Shown here one piece after another: positions 26,801 to 37,583 of a stretch of DNA of 64,000 nucleotides (positions are counted from its first letter, which is position 1; every line of letters starts with the position of its first letter). The notes under the pieces are model-generated. The model searched no databases. It was given only the letters and a program-made list of their open reading frames with translations, and was not told the origin of the DNA. The translations under genes and the position numbers were made by a program. The stretch lies in assembly GCA_026387935.1 (NCBI GenBank), contig JAPLKU010000019.1:124001-188000 (forward strand). The letters run 5' to 3'. Source of the stretch: Gemmatimonadota bacterium. Lineage in GTDB: Bacteria; Gemmatimonadota; Gemmatimonadetes; Gemmatimonadales; Gemmatimonadaceae.

Positions 26801-26897
26801 CGGGCTTGATGGCCTGCGGATCGAGTTGAGCGGCGGCGATCGACGGAATGAGCGCGAGAAACGCTGCGGCGAGCGCGCGCGCGAAAGTGCGATGCAT
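23808..26897 (-). CDS. Exported M14 zinc carboxypeptidase family protein
   Basis: A 1029-residue exported protein with a signal peptide (AAAFLALIPSIAAAQ) and an N-terminal M14 domain. The zinc motif H-x-x-E is in TGTIHSTEAGAPTALMELA; the preceding WNIGKTEEGRDHIAVAIG and the later IVLHDLHESVAYLYDN (third ligand region) are also typical. The long C-terminal part contains a glutamine-amidotransferase-like region (VIFGPGVGGQAVIDGL, NGGVLITANQSAEWAV). Gly/Arg/Ala-rich inserts occur in the middle and near the end. A paralog lies at 31118-33826. It is the first gene of a minus-strand run toward 20888. Confidence 0.88.
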   Translation of the reverse strand: MHRTFARALAAAFLALIPSIAAAQLDPQAIKPGRDPKQPIDSAYTKKIKEYTTETFFLSPLVDYMPAAKGIPTPAATLGDIAGAPTKLPYSSEVYEYMRLLAKSAPKRVRTWNIGKTEEGRDHIAVAIGSDALMAKYEENKAKLAKLADPRSINFDDAQAAKLVQEAVPVYYITGTIHSTEAGAPTALMELAYRLAVDESPYVKNIRDHVITIITPIVEVDGRDKMVDLARWKVAHPGQVPPNLSYWGKYVAHDNNRDAMGMTLALSRNILDAYLETKAIVLHDLHESVAYLYDNTIGDGPYNSWMDPLLTNEWQMIGWNNVQEMTRYGMPGVFAHGNFDTWSPGYLMFMAATHNGISRLYETFGNGGTAETQERTLGANETARTWFKQNPPLPRVRWSLRNNNNYEQTGLLVSLAYTANNRTTFLQNFWEKSKRSINKPKMEGPAAYVLPANDPRLGTQADLLKVMQLQHVEISRATAAFTVQVPVRRAAAGRGGAAAGRGGRGAAAGDAPAAPAVPAGPVLPQTEAREFPAGSYIIRMDQPFSRIADALLDYQFWAPNDPQRTPYDDTGWTFPEAFATAAIRVNDIKVLDAPIEKVTGTITAPGGVAGSGSVFAINHNADNALATLRYRFKTADFQAAEESFDANGQKFNRGSFVIRGVPQAELDKATKELGLKAVALAAAPSVKMHPVRAARVAIMHTWQSTQTEGWWRQAFDAVGVPYDYISTQDIAKTANLNAKWDVIVFGPGVGGQAVIDGLPMYRNAMPFKNTPETPNLPTWSQTDDQRPGLGWNGLEMLKTYVKNGGVLITANQSAEWAVQFGLTNGVASNNAAARSVVGSYLRSRIVDGASPIAYGMPDSLALYTDDGKSFGVSNSRGGRGGGGGRGGAGGGARETGRGTTDDRDQVQGFPQLEARFLPIPGPTVQPWEYAPVTDEALRSPLNILPPDQRPRVVARWGDANGLLVSGLLAGGGDIAQRPVVVDSPLDKGHVILFANNPMYRGETFGSYFFVFNTILNFDNLNAGRKIDAK

Positions 26898-27210
26898 TTG
26901 TAGCCTCGAAAAGGGAGAATCTGTGTGGGTCAAAACTAGCCTTTCGACCATGGTCTCGTTGCTATTGCGGGTGGCGGACAACAGCCGAGCGTAGCAGAAG
27001 CCGAGCGTCATGAAGGCCGCTTTCTCGAACTCCAAGGCGAAGCCCCTCTCGGGACCGCCCTCGAGCTTCAAATTCGCCCTCCCTTGGCGGGTCGGAAGTT
27101 GCGGCCAGCCGAGCAGTCTGGTCTGGCACCGCGTAAGAGAGGTGCAGCCGACCGTGCCGCGCGGTAAGTTTTCCCGGCTCGCCCACCCCTGAAAAACGCA
27201 CAACCACACG
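26898..27210. other. Divergent intergenic region
   Basis: This 313-base region separates two divergent genes and must hold both promoters. A GGGAGA lies just upstream of the M14 start on the minus strand. I see no clear -35/-10 pair, repeat or RNA structure. A 60-codon open frame (27010-27192) lacks any supporting signal. Confidence 0.5.
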
Positions 27211-29652
27211 ATGAACGCTCCGACCGCGTCCACCACACACAATACGCAGCGCCCCCTGCTCCCCTTCCTTGTCCTGCTCTTCATTGGGAGTGGCTGCGCC
27301 GCGCTGATTTATGAAGTCGTCTGGATGCAGCTCCTCTCCCTGATCGTCGGCTCCAGCGCGATCTCGATGGGCGTCATCCTCGGCACCTTCATGGGCGGCA
27401 TGTGCCTCGGGTCGCTCTTCCTCTCCAAATACGTCTCGCGGAGCCAGCACCCGCTCAAGGTGTACGCCTACCTCGAACTCGGCATTGGCGCGTTCGGCAT
27501 CCTGATTCCGCTCATCCTGCCGCACGTCGGCGGGCTGTACACGGCGATCGGCGGCACGGGAATGTTCGGCATCATGGTGCGCGCGATTTTCTGCGCGATT
27601 GTCATCCTGCCGCCCACCCTCATGATGGGCGCGACACTCCCCGCGATTTCGCGGTACGTCGAGACGAGCCCGAGCGGCATCTCGTGGCTCGGATTCTTCT
27701 ACGGTGGCAATATTTTCGGCGCGGTCGCCGGCTCGCTGCTCGCGGGCTATTACCTGCTGCGCAACTTCGACATGACGACGGCCTGCCTCGTGGGCGTCGC
27801 GATCAATGCCGTTGTTGGCGGCGTCGCGCTGATGCTGTCGAAACGGTCCGAGCACAAGGCACCGGCAGATAATGCCGCCACCGTTTCGCCGACGGCCGCG
27901 CCGGGGGCAAAGCTCGTCTACGCGACGATCGCGCTCTCCGGCATGTCCGCGCTCGGATCGGAAGTGGTATGGACGCGCCTCCTCGGCCTCTCGCTCGGCC
28001 AGACCACGTACACCTTTTCGCTGATTCTCGCGGTCTTTCTCTTCGGCCTCGGCATTGGCAGCAGCGCCGGCTCGTACGTCGCGCGCAACGGCCAGAGTGC
28101 GCGCACCGCACTCGGCTGGTGCCAGTTTCTCCTCGTGATTGCGCTTGGCTGGGCCGCCTGGTCGGTGGATCAGGCGATGCCCTACTGGCCCATCAATCCG
28201 CTCCTGAACACCAGCTTCTCGGTCGTGTTCCAGGTTGACCTCGTGAAGTCGCTCTGGATGGTGCTCCCGGGCGCGATTCTCTGGGGCGCCAGCTTCCCGC
28301 TCGCGCTCGCGGCCATCAGTCAGAAGGGACAGGACCCGGGCCGCCTCGTCGGCACGGTGTACGCGGCGAACACCGTCGGCGCGATTGTCGGCGCACTCGT
28401 CGCGAGTCTCTGGCTGATCGCGGCCATCGGCACGATGAATGGCCAGCGCGTGCTGATCGTGATTGCCGCGGTGAGCGCCCTGCTCATGCTCGCCCTGCAG
28501 GTGAAGGAGGATGGCGGCGTCGCGTTCACCGCCAAGGGCGCCGGGTTTGGTGTGGCGATCGTGGCGGTGGCACTCTGGGTGGGATCAACGGTGATTCCTG
28601 TCCCTGCGCTGCTCGTGGGCTATGGGCGGTTCTCCGCGCCGCGCTACAACGATCATGGTGAATGGGTGTTCGTCGGCGAAGGCATGAACTCGTCGATGGC
28701 CGTGTCGAAGCTCTACAACGGCGTGCTCAACTATCACAACGCCGGCAAGGTGCAGGCGTCGAGCGAACCGCAGGACATGCGCCTGCAGCGCATGCTCGGT
28801 CACCTTACCACGCTCATCCCGAAGAATCCGCGTCGTGTACTCGTCATTGCCTGCGGTGCCGGTGTAACCGCAGGCGCGGTGAGCATTGATCCGATGGTCG
28901 AGCACCAGACAATCGTCGAGATCGAGCCGCTCGTGCCGTCGGTGGTCTCGAAGTATTTCGGCAACGAGAACTTCCACGTCGTGGACAATCCGAAGGTCCA
29001 TGTCGAAATCGACGATGCGCGCCACTTCGTGCTCACCACGAAGGAAAAATTCGACGCGATTACGTCTGACCCGTTCGACCCGTGGGTGAAAGGCGCGGCC
29101 ACGCTGTACACCAAGGAATTCTTCCAGCTGGCCAAGGACCGCCTGAACCCGGGTGGCGTGGTCACGGTATTCGTGCAGCTATATGAGAGCAACCTCGCCG
29201 CGGTGAAGAGCGAAGTCTCGACGTTCCTCTCCGTCTTTCCAAACGGGATGGTCTTCGCCAACGAGTACCAGGGCGGCGGCTATGACGTCGTCGTCGTTGG
29301 CCTGAAGGACGATGGCCCGATCAACATTGACGATATCGAGGCGCGGCTGGCGCGGCCCGAGTATGCGCCGGTGCGCGCATCGCTCGCCGAAATCGGATTC
29401 TTCTCGGCGACGGATGTGTTTGCGACCTTCGCCGCGCAGGGTCCGGCGCTCGCGCCCTGGATGGCTGATGCGCAGATCAACTACGACAAGAACCTTCGCC
29501 TGCAGTATCTCGCCGGCATGAGCCTCAATCAGTACGAGCAGGGGCCCATCTATGCCGACATGATCAAGTACCGCAAGTATCCGGAAGGATTGTTCACCGG
29601 GGCGCCGGAACGCATCGCACGCATCCGGAACGCAGCGAACGGCGGACGATAG
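27211..29652 (+). CDS. Fused MFS-like transporter/spermidine-synthase-like protein
   Basis: An 813-residue paralog of the gene at 11107-13560, with the same order: about twelve membrane segments beginning LLPFLVLLFIGSGCAALIYE, then a spermidine-synthase-like Rossmann domain with VLVIACGAGVTAGAVS, IVEIEPLVP, IDDARHFVLTT and FDAITSDPFDPWVKGAATLY. The last motif (SDPFDP) differs from its paralog (SDPIHP) and is closer to the active D-x-D-P arrangement of aminopropyltransferases. The two genes are far apart, so this is an old duplication. The stop abuts the convergent lipid-kinase stop with no gap. Confidence 0.86.
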   Translation: MNAPTASTTHNTQRPLLPFLVLLFIGSGCAALIYEVVWMQLLSLIVGSSAISMGVILGTFMGGMCLGSLFLSKYVSRSQHPLKVYAYLELGIGAFGILIPLILPHVGGLYTAIGGTGMFGIMVRAIFCAIVILPPTLMMGATLPAISRYVETSPSGISWLGFFYGGNIFGAVAGSLLAGYYLLRNFDMTTACLVGVAINAVVGGVALMLSKRSEHKAPADNAATVSPTAAPGAKLVYATIALSGMSALGSEVVWTRLLGLSLGQTTYTFSLILAVFLFGLGIGSSAGSYVARNGQSARTALGWCQFLLVIALGWAAWSVDQAMPYWPINPLLNTSFSVVFQVDLVKSLWMVLPGAILWGASFPLALAAISQKGQDPGRLVGTVYAANTVGAIVGALVASLWLIAAIGTMNGQRVLIVIAAVSALLMLALQVKEDGGVAFTAKGAGFGVAIVAVALWVGSTVIPVPALLVGYGRFSAPRYNDHGEWVFVGEGMNSSMAVSKLYNGVLNYHNAGKVQASSEPQDMRLQRMLGHLTTLIPKNPRRVLVIACGAGVTAGAVSIDPMVEHQTIVEIEPLVPSVVSKYFGNENFHVVDNPKVHVEIDDARHFVLTTKEKFDAITSDPFDPWVKGAATLYTKEFFQLAKDRLNPGGVVTVFVQLYESNLAAVKSEVSTFLSVFPNGMVFANEYQGGGYDVVVVGLKDDGPINIDDIEARLARPEYAPVRASLAEIGFFSATDVFATFAAQGPALAPWMADAQINYDKNLRLQYLAGMSLNQYEQGPIYADMIKYRKYPEGLFTGAPERIARIRNAANGGR

Positions 29653-30546
29653 TCAGGGCACCAACACGTTCACGACGCCGCCCGGTTCCATCGCAAAGGG
29701 CGTGTACTCGACACCCTCGCCATTCACGTGCGCTTCGACCTCGACATCCGATTCGCTCTCGACCAGCGCCCGCACCATTCGCGCCGTGCGCACGCCGGGC
29801 AGCGTCAGCGGGCGCCCGCCGGGGAGCATCATTAGCGTCCAGAACGCCATGAGGTGCAGCAGCGACTTCCGCTCGAGCACGACAACATCGATGTAGTCGT
29901 CGCTCGGGTCGGCCTGCGGAATTCCGGTGTTACCGCCGGCCCAGCGCTTGACGGTGGCGAGAATCACCGAGGTGCCGCGCATGGTGATTTGCTCGCCATG
30001 GTCATCCGTTCCGGTCACGACGAGCGGCGGGAACTCATAGCGCGCCATTTCTCGAAGTCCGACCAGCGCCACACCGGTGCGGCCGAGCCGACGCTTCATT
30101 GACGTCGGGGAGTTCCACATCACGCGCGCATCCCATCCCACGCCGCCGCCGAGCACCGCCGTGTGCTCGCCGACGGTCCAGGTGCGGAGCGGCACGGTGC
30201 GCTCGCTCGCCTCGAGTTGGCGAACGGCCTTCTTCGTCCACATCGAAATGCCGTACTCACGCGCAAGCACATTTGTCGTGCCGCACGGGATGATGCCGAG
30301 CCCGACGTTCGTCCCGGCGAGCGCCGCGGCTACGTCGCCCACGGTGCCGTCGCCGCCAATGGCGTACACGCGCGTCGTATCTGACGTGAGGTGCGTGCGC
30401 ACCTGCTCGGGGACGGAGCCCGGCACTGTGCCGTGGATCTGAGTTCCCGGTACAGACGCGAGCATTTCCACGGCGCGCATTGTGCGCTCCGCGATCCATG
30501 CGGACCCTGACGAAGGATTGAAAAAGACGAGACGGGTGGCAGGCAT
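29653..30546 (-). CDS. Diacylglycerol/sphingosine-kinase-type lipid kinase
   Basis: A 297-residue kinase of the DAGK/LCB5 (YegS-like) family, which phosphorylates lipid alcohols at the membrane. It shows FFNPSSGSA at the N-terminus, the nucleotide-binding YAIGGDGTVGDVAAAL, and IIPCGTTNVLAREYGI; the C-terminal domain with ADPSDDYIDVVVL and VNGEGVEYTPF is also typical. I start at ATG 30546 (MPATRLVFFNPSSG) because the family motif begins there; the longer upstream frame is unlike the family. Confidence 0.92.
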   Translation of the reverse strand: MPATRLVFFNPSSGSAWIAERTMRAVEMLASVPGTQIHGTVPGSVPEQVRTHLTSDTTRVYAIGGDGTVGDVAAALAGTNVGLGIIPCGTTNVLAREYGISMWTKKAVRQLEASERTVPLRTWTVGEHTAVLGGGVGWDARVMWNSPTSMKRRLGRTGVALVGLREMARYEFPPLVVTGTDDHGEQITMRGTSVILATVKRWAGGNTGIPQADPSDDYIDVVVLERKSLLHLMAFWTLMMLPGGRPLTLPGVRTARMVRALVESESDVEVEAHVNGEGVEYTPFAMEPGGVVNVLVP

Positions 30547-30709
30547 ATGGCGCGGTGAGTCTACTCCATGAACATCACATATACACACACTTGCGGGTTC
30601 GGCTTTCATTCGGCATGCTAGAAGTCCACTCAGCGTAGGACTTCGCAGATGGCAGACGCACTCCCGGAATTGGGCACGCACTACGTGGAACTCGGCGTGT
30701 CGCTGATCA

Positions 30710-31039
30710 ATGGCGCGTGACGAGCTGCAGGACCTTCCTGGCATAGGGCCATCGCTTGCGGCAGACCTGCGGCACTTGGGCGTCACGTCCATCAAGTCAC
30801 TCGTCCGTCGTGATCCGGAGCGGATGTATGCACTGCTCTGCGACCTGACGAACGAGAAGCAGGATCCCTGTGTGCTCTATGTGTTCCGGTGCGCCGTGTA
30901 TGCCTCGCGTACGGCGCTGCCGGACAGGGAGTTGCTCAAGTGGTGGAACTGGATGGAACGACGGTTCGATGCGAACGGGAGGATCGTCGCGACAGCCAAA
31001 GGTGTGCCGGCGAAGTATTCGAGGCACAAGCAGGGCTGA
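30710..31039 (+). CDS. Helix-hairpin-helix protein of the Cdd1 type
   Basis: A 109-residue protein with an N-terminal helix-hairpin-helix (LQDLPGIGPSLAADLRHLGV) followed by VTSIKSLVRRDPERMYALLC and a conserved Cys/Trp-containing tail (YVFRCAVYAS, LLKWWNWME). This matches the family called pathogenicity locus Cdd1; HhH motifs suggest DNA or protein binding, but the function is not established. A 23-codon frame with a better ribosome site (30649-30720) overlaps the start and could couple its translation. Confidence 0.82.
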   Translation: MARDELQDLPGIGPSLAADLRHLGVTSIKSLVRRDPERMYALLCDLTNEKQDPCVLYVFRCAVYASRTALPDRELLKWWNWMERRFDANGRIVATAKGVPAKYSRHKQG

Positions 31040-31117
31040 GGTCTCGGCTCTATAGAAGCGCGCCCGGCGCGTTGCGCTTAACTTCGCGGGACGCTGGCCC
31101 CACCACGGAGTTCTCGC

Positions 31118-33826
31118 ATGAATGTGTTTCTTCGCGCCCGTCTCGCCGCCTTGGTCTCCCTCGGAATCGTCGGCGCACAGCTCCTCGAGGCTCAGGCGCG
31201 TGTCACGACGCCACTGCAGCAGTTCGGCCACAACTTCGGCGATGACTACTTCCTCGCCAACTACAAACAAATCTCCGAATACTGGCTCAAACTCGAGCGG
31301 GAATCCGATCGCATCCACGTGGTGGAGATCGGCAAGACTGCTGAGGGGCGCCCGCACTACATGGCGATTGTCACCTCGCCGGAGAACTGGAAGAACATCA
31401 CGCGGCTGAAGGAGATCTCCAGGCGCATGGCGCTCGCAGAAGGGCTCACTGACGCCGACGCGCGCGCGATGTCGCAAGAAGGCAAGGCGGTCGTCTGGAT
31501 TGATGGCGGGCTCCACGCCACGGAAACGGTCGGCGCGCAGCAGCTCGGCGAAATGGTCTACCAGATGGTGAGCAAGACCGACGACGAGACGATGCGATTC
31601 CTGAATGACTGCATCACGCTCTTGGTGCACGCGAACCCCGACGGCAACGATCTCGTCGCCGACTGGTACATGCGAAATCCGGTGCCCACCGAGCGCTCGA
31701 TGAACAACCTGCCGCGCCTCTACCAGAAGTACATCGGGCACGACGACAACCGCGAGTTCTTCACGTCAACGCAGAACGAGACCAAGAACGAGAACCGCAT
31801 TCTGTACCACGAGTGGTTCCCGCAGATCATGTACAATCACCACCAGAGCGGCCCCGCCGGCGCGGTGGTGTATTCGCCGCCACTGCGCGATCCGTACAAT
31901 CCGAACCTCGACCCGATGCTCATCCTCGGGCTGCAGTCGCTCGGCGCCGCCATGCACACGCGGCTGGCGGCTGAGGAAAAGGGCGGCGCAACAATGCGCT
32001 CGGGCGGCCCGTACGACGGCTGGTGGAATGGCGGCATCCGCAACACGGCGACGTTCCACAACATGATCGCGATGCTTACCGAGATCATCGGCAGCCCCAC
32101 GCCGATGCGCGTGCCATTTGTGGCGGCGCGACAGATTCCGGGCGCGGACCTCGCGTTCCCGGTGCCGCCAGGCGAGTGGAAGTTCCGCCAATCCATTGAC
32201 TACTCGATTTCGCTCGACCGTGCGACGCTCGACTTCGCGTCGCGCCAGCGGGAAAATCTGCTGTACAACATCTACACGATGGGCAAGCACTCCATTGAGC
32301 GCGGCAGCCGAGACAACTGGACGGCGAACTACCGTCGGATCCAGGCGACGGGCGCCACCTGGGAATCGATTCACACGACGGAGCTGCGCGACCCGCGCGG
32401 GTTCATCATCCCGAGCAGCCAGGCCGATTTCCCAACGGCGGTGAAGTTCATCAACTCGCTACGGGCCACGGGCATCGCGGTCCATCGCGCGACCGCGGAC
32501 TTCAGCGTGGCGGGCAAGGCATACGCGAAGGGATCGTTCGTCGTATTCTCGGCGCAGGCCTTTCGTCCGCACCTGATTGACATGTTCGAGCCGCAGGCGC
32601 ATCCCGATGTCTTCCCGTATCCGGGCGCGCCGCCAACTCCGCCGTACGACATCGCCGGGTGGACGCTCGCGTACCAGATGGGAATCCAGTTCGACCGCAT
32701 CCTCGACGGATTCACGGGACCATTCGAAAAGGTGACGGATTGGAGTCTCAGTCCGCCGGCAGGAACCGTGGCGGTCGCAGCCGGCAATGCGGGCTTTGTG
32801 ACCAGCTCACGCACCAACAACTCGTTCACGGCGCTCAATCGCCTGCTCAAGGCGGGTGAGGACGTGCATCGGCTTGGCGCACCCATGACGATCGGTACGA
32901 CGACCTATCCCGCCGGCTCATTCTATGTGAAGCCGAAAGCCTCCACCCGCGCGCAACTCGACAAGATCACCGCCGACCTCGGCCTGAGTTTCGAGGGCAC
33001 GCGCACGCCGGTGCCGGCGAGCGCCTCGAAGATGAAGGCGCTGCGCATCGGGCTCTGGGACAACTACGGCGGATCGATGCCGAGCGGGTGGACGCGGTGG
33101 ATCATGGAACAGTTCGAGTTTCCGTTTGAGCGCGTCTTTGCGCCAACACTCGACGCGGGCGACATCGACAAGCAGTTCGACGTGCTGATTTTCGTGACGG
33201 GCGCGATTCCGGGTTCCGGTGGCGGCCGCGGTGGACGCGGCGGTGGCGCACCCGTGGACCCGGCGACGATTCCGGCGGAGTATCGCGACCAGCTCGGCGC
33301 GATCACGGCGGCCAAGACGCTGCCGAAGATCAAGGAATTCATCGAGAAGGGCGGCACGGTGCTCGCGATTGGATCGTCGGCAGCGAATCTGTCGGCGTTC
33401 CTGCAGCTGCCGGTGGAGAGCCAGCTCACTGAGAATGGGGCGCCGTTGCCCCAGACGAAGTTCTATGTGCCTGGCTCGGTGCTGCGCACGAAGGTGGATG
33501 TGAGTGATCCGCTCGGATTCGGAATGAACGAGCAGACCGACGTGTTCTTCGACGACAGTCCTGCGTTCAAGCTCGGCGCGGGCGCCGCAGCAGCCGGTGT
33601 GAAGAAGGTGGCGTGGTATGACAGCAAGACACCGCTGCGGAGCGGATGGGCGTGGGGCCAGGAAGTGCTCGACCAGGGCGCGGCAGCCGTGAGCGCCAAG
33701 GTCGGCAAGGGGAACGTGTTGCTCTTTGGTCCGGAGATTCTCCAGCGCGCGCAGCCGCACGGGACGTTCAAGTTTCTGTTCAACGGGATTTTCTACGGGC
33801 TCGTGAAGCCCCAAATCGCGCAATAG
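31118..33826 (+). CDS. Exported M14 zinc carboxypeptidase family protein
   Basis: A 902-residue exported protein with a signal peptide (LAALVSLGIVGAQLLEAQ) and an N-terminal M14 domain: VEIGKTAEGRPHYMAIVT, zinc motif H-x-x-E in DGGLHATETVGAQQLGEMVY, LLVHANPDGNDLV, and the third His region in YHEWFPQIMYNHHQSGPAG. The C-terminal half resembles that of the paralog at 23808-26897 and includes a Gly/Arg insert ([12 protein letters not shown]). A GGAG lies about 8 bases before the ATG. A small membrane-protein gene follows 2 bases after the stop. Confidence 0.9.
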   Translation: MNVFLRARLAALVSLGIVGAQLLEAQARVTTPLQQFGHNFGDDYFLANYKQISEYWLKLERESDRIHVVEIGKTAEGRPHYMAIVTSPENWKNITRLKEISRRMALAEGLTDADARAMSQEGKAVVWIDGGLHATETVGAQQLGEMVYQMVSKTDDETMRFLNDCITLLVHANPDGNDLVADWYMRNPVPTERSMNNLPRLYQKYIGHDDNREFFTSTQNETKNENRILYHEWFPQIMYNHHQSGPAGAVVYSPPLRDPYNPNLDPMLILGLQSLGAAMHTRLAAEEKGGATMRSGGPYDGWWNGGIRNTATFHNMIAMLTEIIGSPTPMRVPFVAARQIPGADLAFPVPPGEWKFRQSIDYSISLDRATLDFASRQRENLLYNIYTMGKHSIERGSRDNWTANYRRIQATGATWESIHTTELRDPRGFIIPSSQADFPTAVKFINSLRATGIAVHRATADFSVAGKAYAKGSFVVFSAQAFRPHLIDMFEPQAHPDVFPYPGAPPTPPYDIAGWTLAYQMGIQFDRILDGFTGPFEKVTDWSLSPPAGTVAVAAGNAGFVTSSRTNNSFTALNRLLKAGEDVHRLGAPMTIGTTTYPAGSFYVKPKASTRAQLDKITADLGLSFEGTRTPVPASASKMKALRIGLWDNYGGSMPSGWTRWIMEQFEFPFERVFAPTLDAGDIDKQFDVLIFVTGAIPGSGGGRGGRGGGAPVDPATIPAEYRDQLGAITAAKTLPKIKEFIEKGGTVLAIGSSAANLSAFLQLPVESQLTENGAPLPQTKFYVPGSVLRTKVDVSDPLGFGMNEQTDVFFDDSPAFKLGAGAAAAGVKKVAWYDSKTPLRSGWAWGQEVLDQGAAAVSAKVGKGNVLLFGPEILQRAQPHGTFKFLFNGIFYGLVKPQIAQ

Positions 33827-33828
33827 CC

Positions 33829-34032
33829 ATGGAACTGAACGTGATCGGCCTCAACTTCGCGTACGCCGTGCTCGGCGTGATTCTCATGTGGATCAGTTAT
33901 CGCCTCTTCGACAAGATGACGCCCGAGGTGGATTTCGCGGCGGAACTCAAGAAAGGGAATGTGGCGGTGGCGATTTTCATCGCGGCGCTGTTTATCTCAA
34001 TCGCGCTGATCATTGGGCATGCGCTCAATTGA
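33829..34032 (+). CDS. DUF350-type small membrane protein
   Basis: A 67-residue protein with two membrane segments (GLNFAYAVLGVILMWISYRL and VAVAIFIAALFISIALIIGH) separated by a charged loop (DKMTPEVDFAAELKKGN), the pattern of a single DUF350 repeat. It lies 2 bases after the M14 gene. Function unknown; a role at the inner membrane is implied by the segments. Confidence 0.75.
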   Translation: MELNVIGLNFAYAVLGVILMWISYRLFDKMTPEVDFAAELKKGNVAVAIFIAALFISIALIIGHALN

Positions 34033-34061
34033 GTAGGCAGTGGGCAGCAGGTAGTTGGCAG

Positions 34062-34717
34062 GTGGCGCGCGCCGCGCGCTTCTGCGTGACCTGCATGACC
34101 TGCATGACCTGCGTGCTCGGCGGACTCTTTCCGGCGCGCGGACTTGCTCAGGTGCCGGCGCCCGAGCGTTCGACTGGTGCGCTGGCCAAGGCATCTTCCG
34201 CCCGCGATGCAGCGAAGCGCGTCGAGCGATTCGATCCGATTTTCAAGAAGTACACCAAGCGGTACTTCGGCATCGGATTTGACTGGCGCCGGTTCAAGGC
34301 GCAGGCCATGGCCGAGAGCAATCTCGACACGGCCGCGACGAGCTATGTGGGTGCGCGCGGATTGATGCAGCTGATGCCATCCACTTATTCCGTGATTCAG
34401 ACGGCGCGGCCGGACTTCGGCGCGATTGACGATCCCGAATGGAACATCGCCGCCGGCATCATGCACGACCGGTATCTCTGGAAGGCCTGGCCGGCAATCG
34501 AGCCCGACACCGAGCGCGTGCGATTCATGTTCGCGAGCTACAATGCCGGCGAAGGCCCGATCACACGCGCACATGCGGCAGCGCTCGCGCGGCAGCTTGA
34601 GGCGGCGCGATGGGCGAGCATCGAGGAGGTCGCGCCGAACATCGCGCGGTGGCGCTACCGCGAAACGCTCGGCTACGTGCGCAAGATCGACAACAATTAC
34701 GAGCGACTGCGCAGACC

Positions 34718-34721
<4 letters not shown>
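34062..34721 (+). CDS. Exported lytic transglycosylase, SLT domain
   Basis: A 219-residue murein lytic transglycosylase. The SLT domain shows [20 protein letters not shown] (catalytic Glu in AMAESNLD), [16 protein letters not shown], and [16 protein letters not shown] choose the GTG at 34062, which gives a signal peptide ([20 protein letters not shown] then ARGLAQ); a TTG at 34029 overlapping the previous stop is possible. The signal peptide contains a tandem 9-base repeat (ACCTGCATG), giving an unusual Cys-rich hydrophobic region. Its TAG stop and that of the opposing gene share the palindrome CTAG (34718-34721). Confidence 0.85.
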
Positions 34722-37063
<2,342 letters not shown>

Positions 37064-37250
37064 GTTGGATGTCCTGAACAGTGGGAAGGCTGCCATCTAT
37101 ATGCGCCAGATCGGGCGGGCGTTCAAGACGATACACGCGAAAACAGTCGGATCTGACGGAGAAGGCAACGCCAACTACTTGGCGGAACTGCAAACGACAG
37201 CGCGCAGGCCTGCTTAGACTTAGACCTCGACCCGCAGCCCCGGAGGCACC

Positions 37251-37583
37251 ATGTACGTCACCACCACCCTCGCATTCGAAGGCTACCGCATTACGGAGTA
37301 CAAGGGCGTCGTGCGCGGCATAGTCGTCCGCGCGCCGACCATCATACAGGGCCTCTTCGGCGGGCTCAAGCAGATCATCGGCGGCAACATCGGCGCGTAC
37401 ACCGAGATGTGCGAGCAGGCCCGCGAAGAAGCCTTCGAACTGCTCGTCCAGCACGCCACGGCACGTGGCGCGAACGCCATCGTCGGGCTCCACTACGATG
37501 CGTCTGACCTTGGCGGCCACCGCACCAGTGCAACCGAAGTGCTCTGCTATGGCACGGCGGTTGTGATCGAGCCCGTCGCGTAA
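37251..37583 (+). CDS. YbjQ/UPF0145 family protein
   Basis: A 110-residue protein of the YbjQ (UPF0145, heavy-metal-binding-domain-like) family, recognised by the pattern EGYRITEYKGVVRGIVVRA, the central GGNIGAYTEMCEQAREEAFE and the end ARGANAIVGLHYDASDLG. Members form pentamers; function is unknown. Its TAA overlaps the next ATG by one base (TAATG), so it is coupled to the PLP-enzyme gene. Confidence 0.9.
   Translation: MYVTTTLAFEGYRITEYKGVVRGIVVRAPTIIQGLFGGLKQIIGGNIGAYTEMCEQAREEAFELLVQHATARGANAIVGLHYDASDLGGHRTSATEVLCYGTAVVIEPVA

Noticed and set aside
37097-37250. Short frames between the DPP4-like and YbjQ-like genes
   Set aside because: They overlap the divergent promoter region and have no coding signs.
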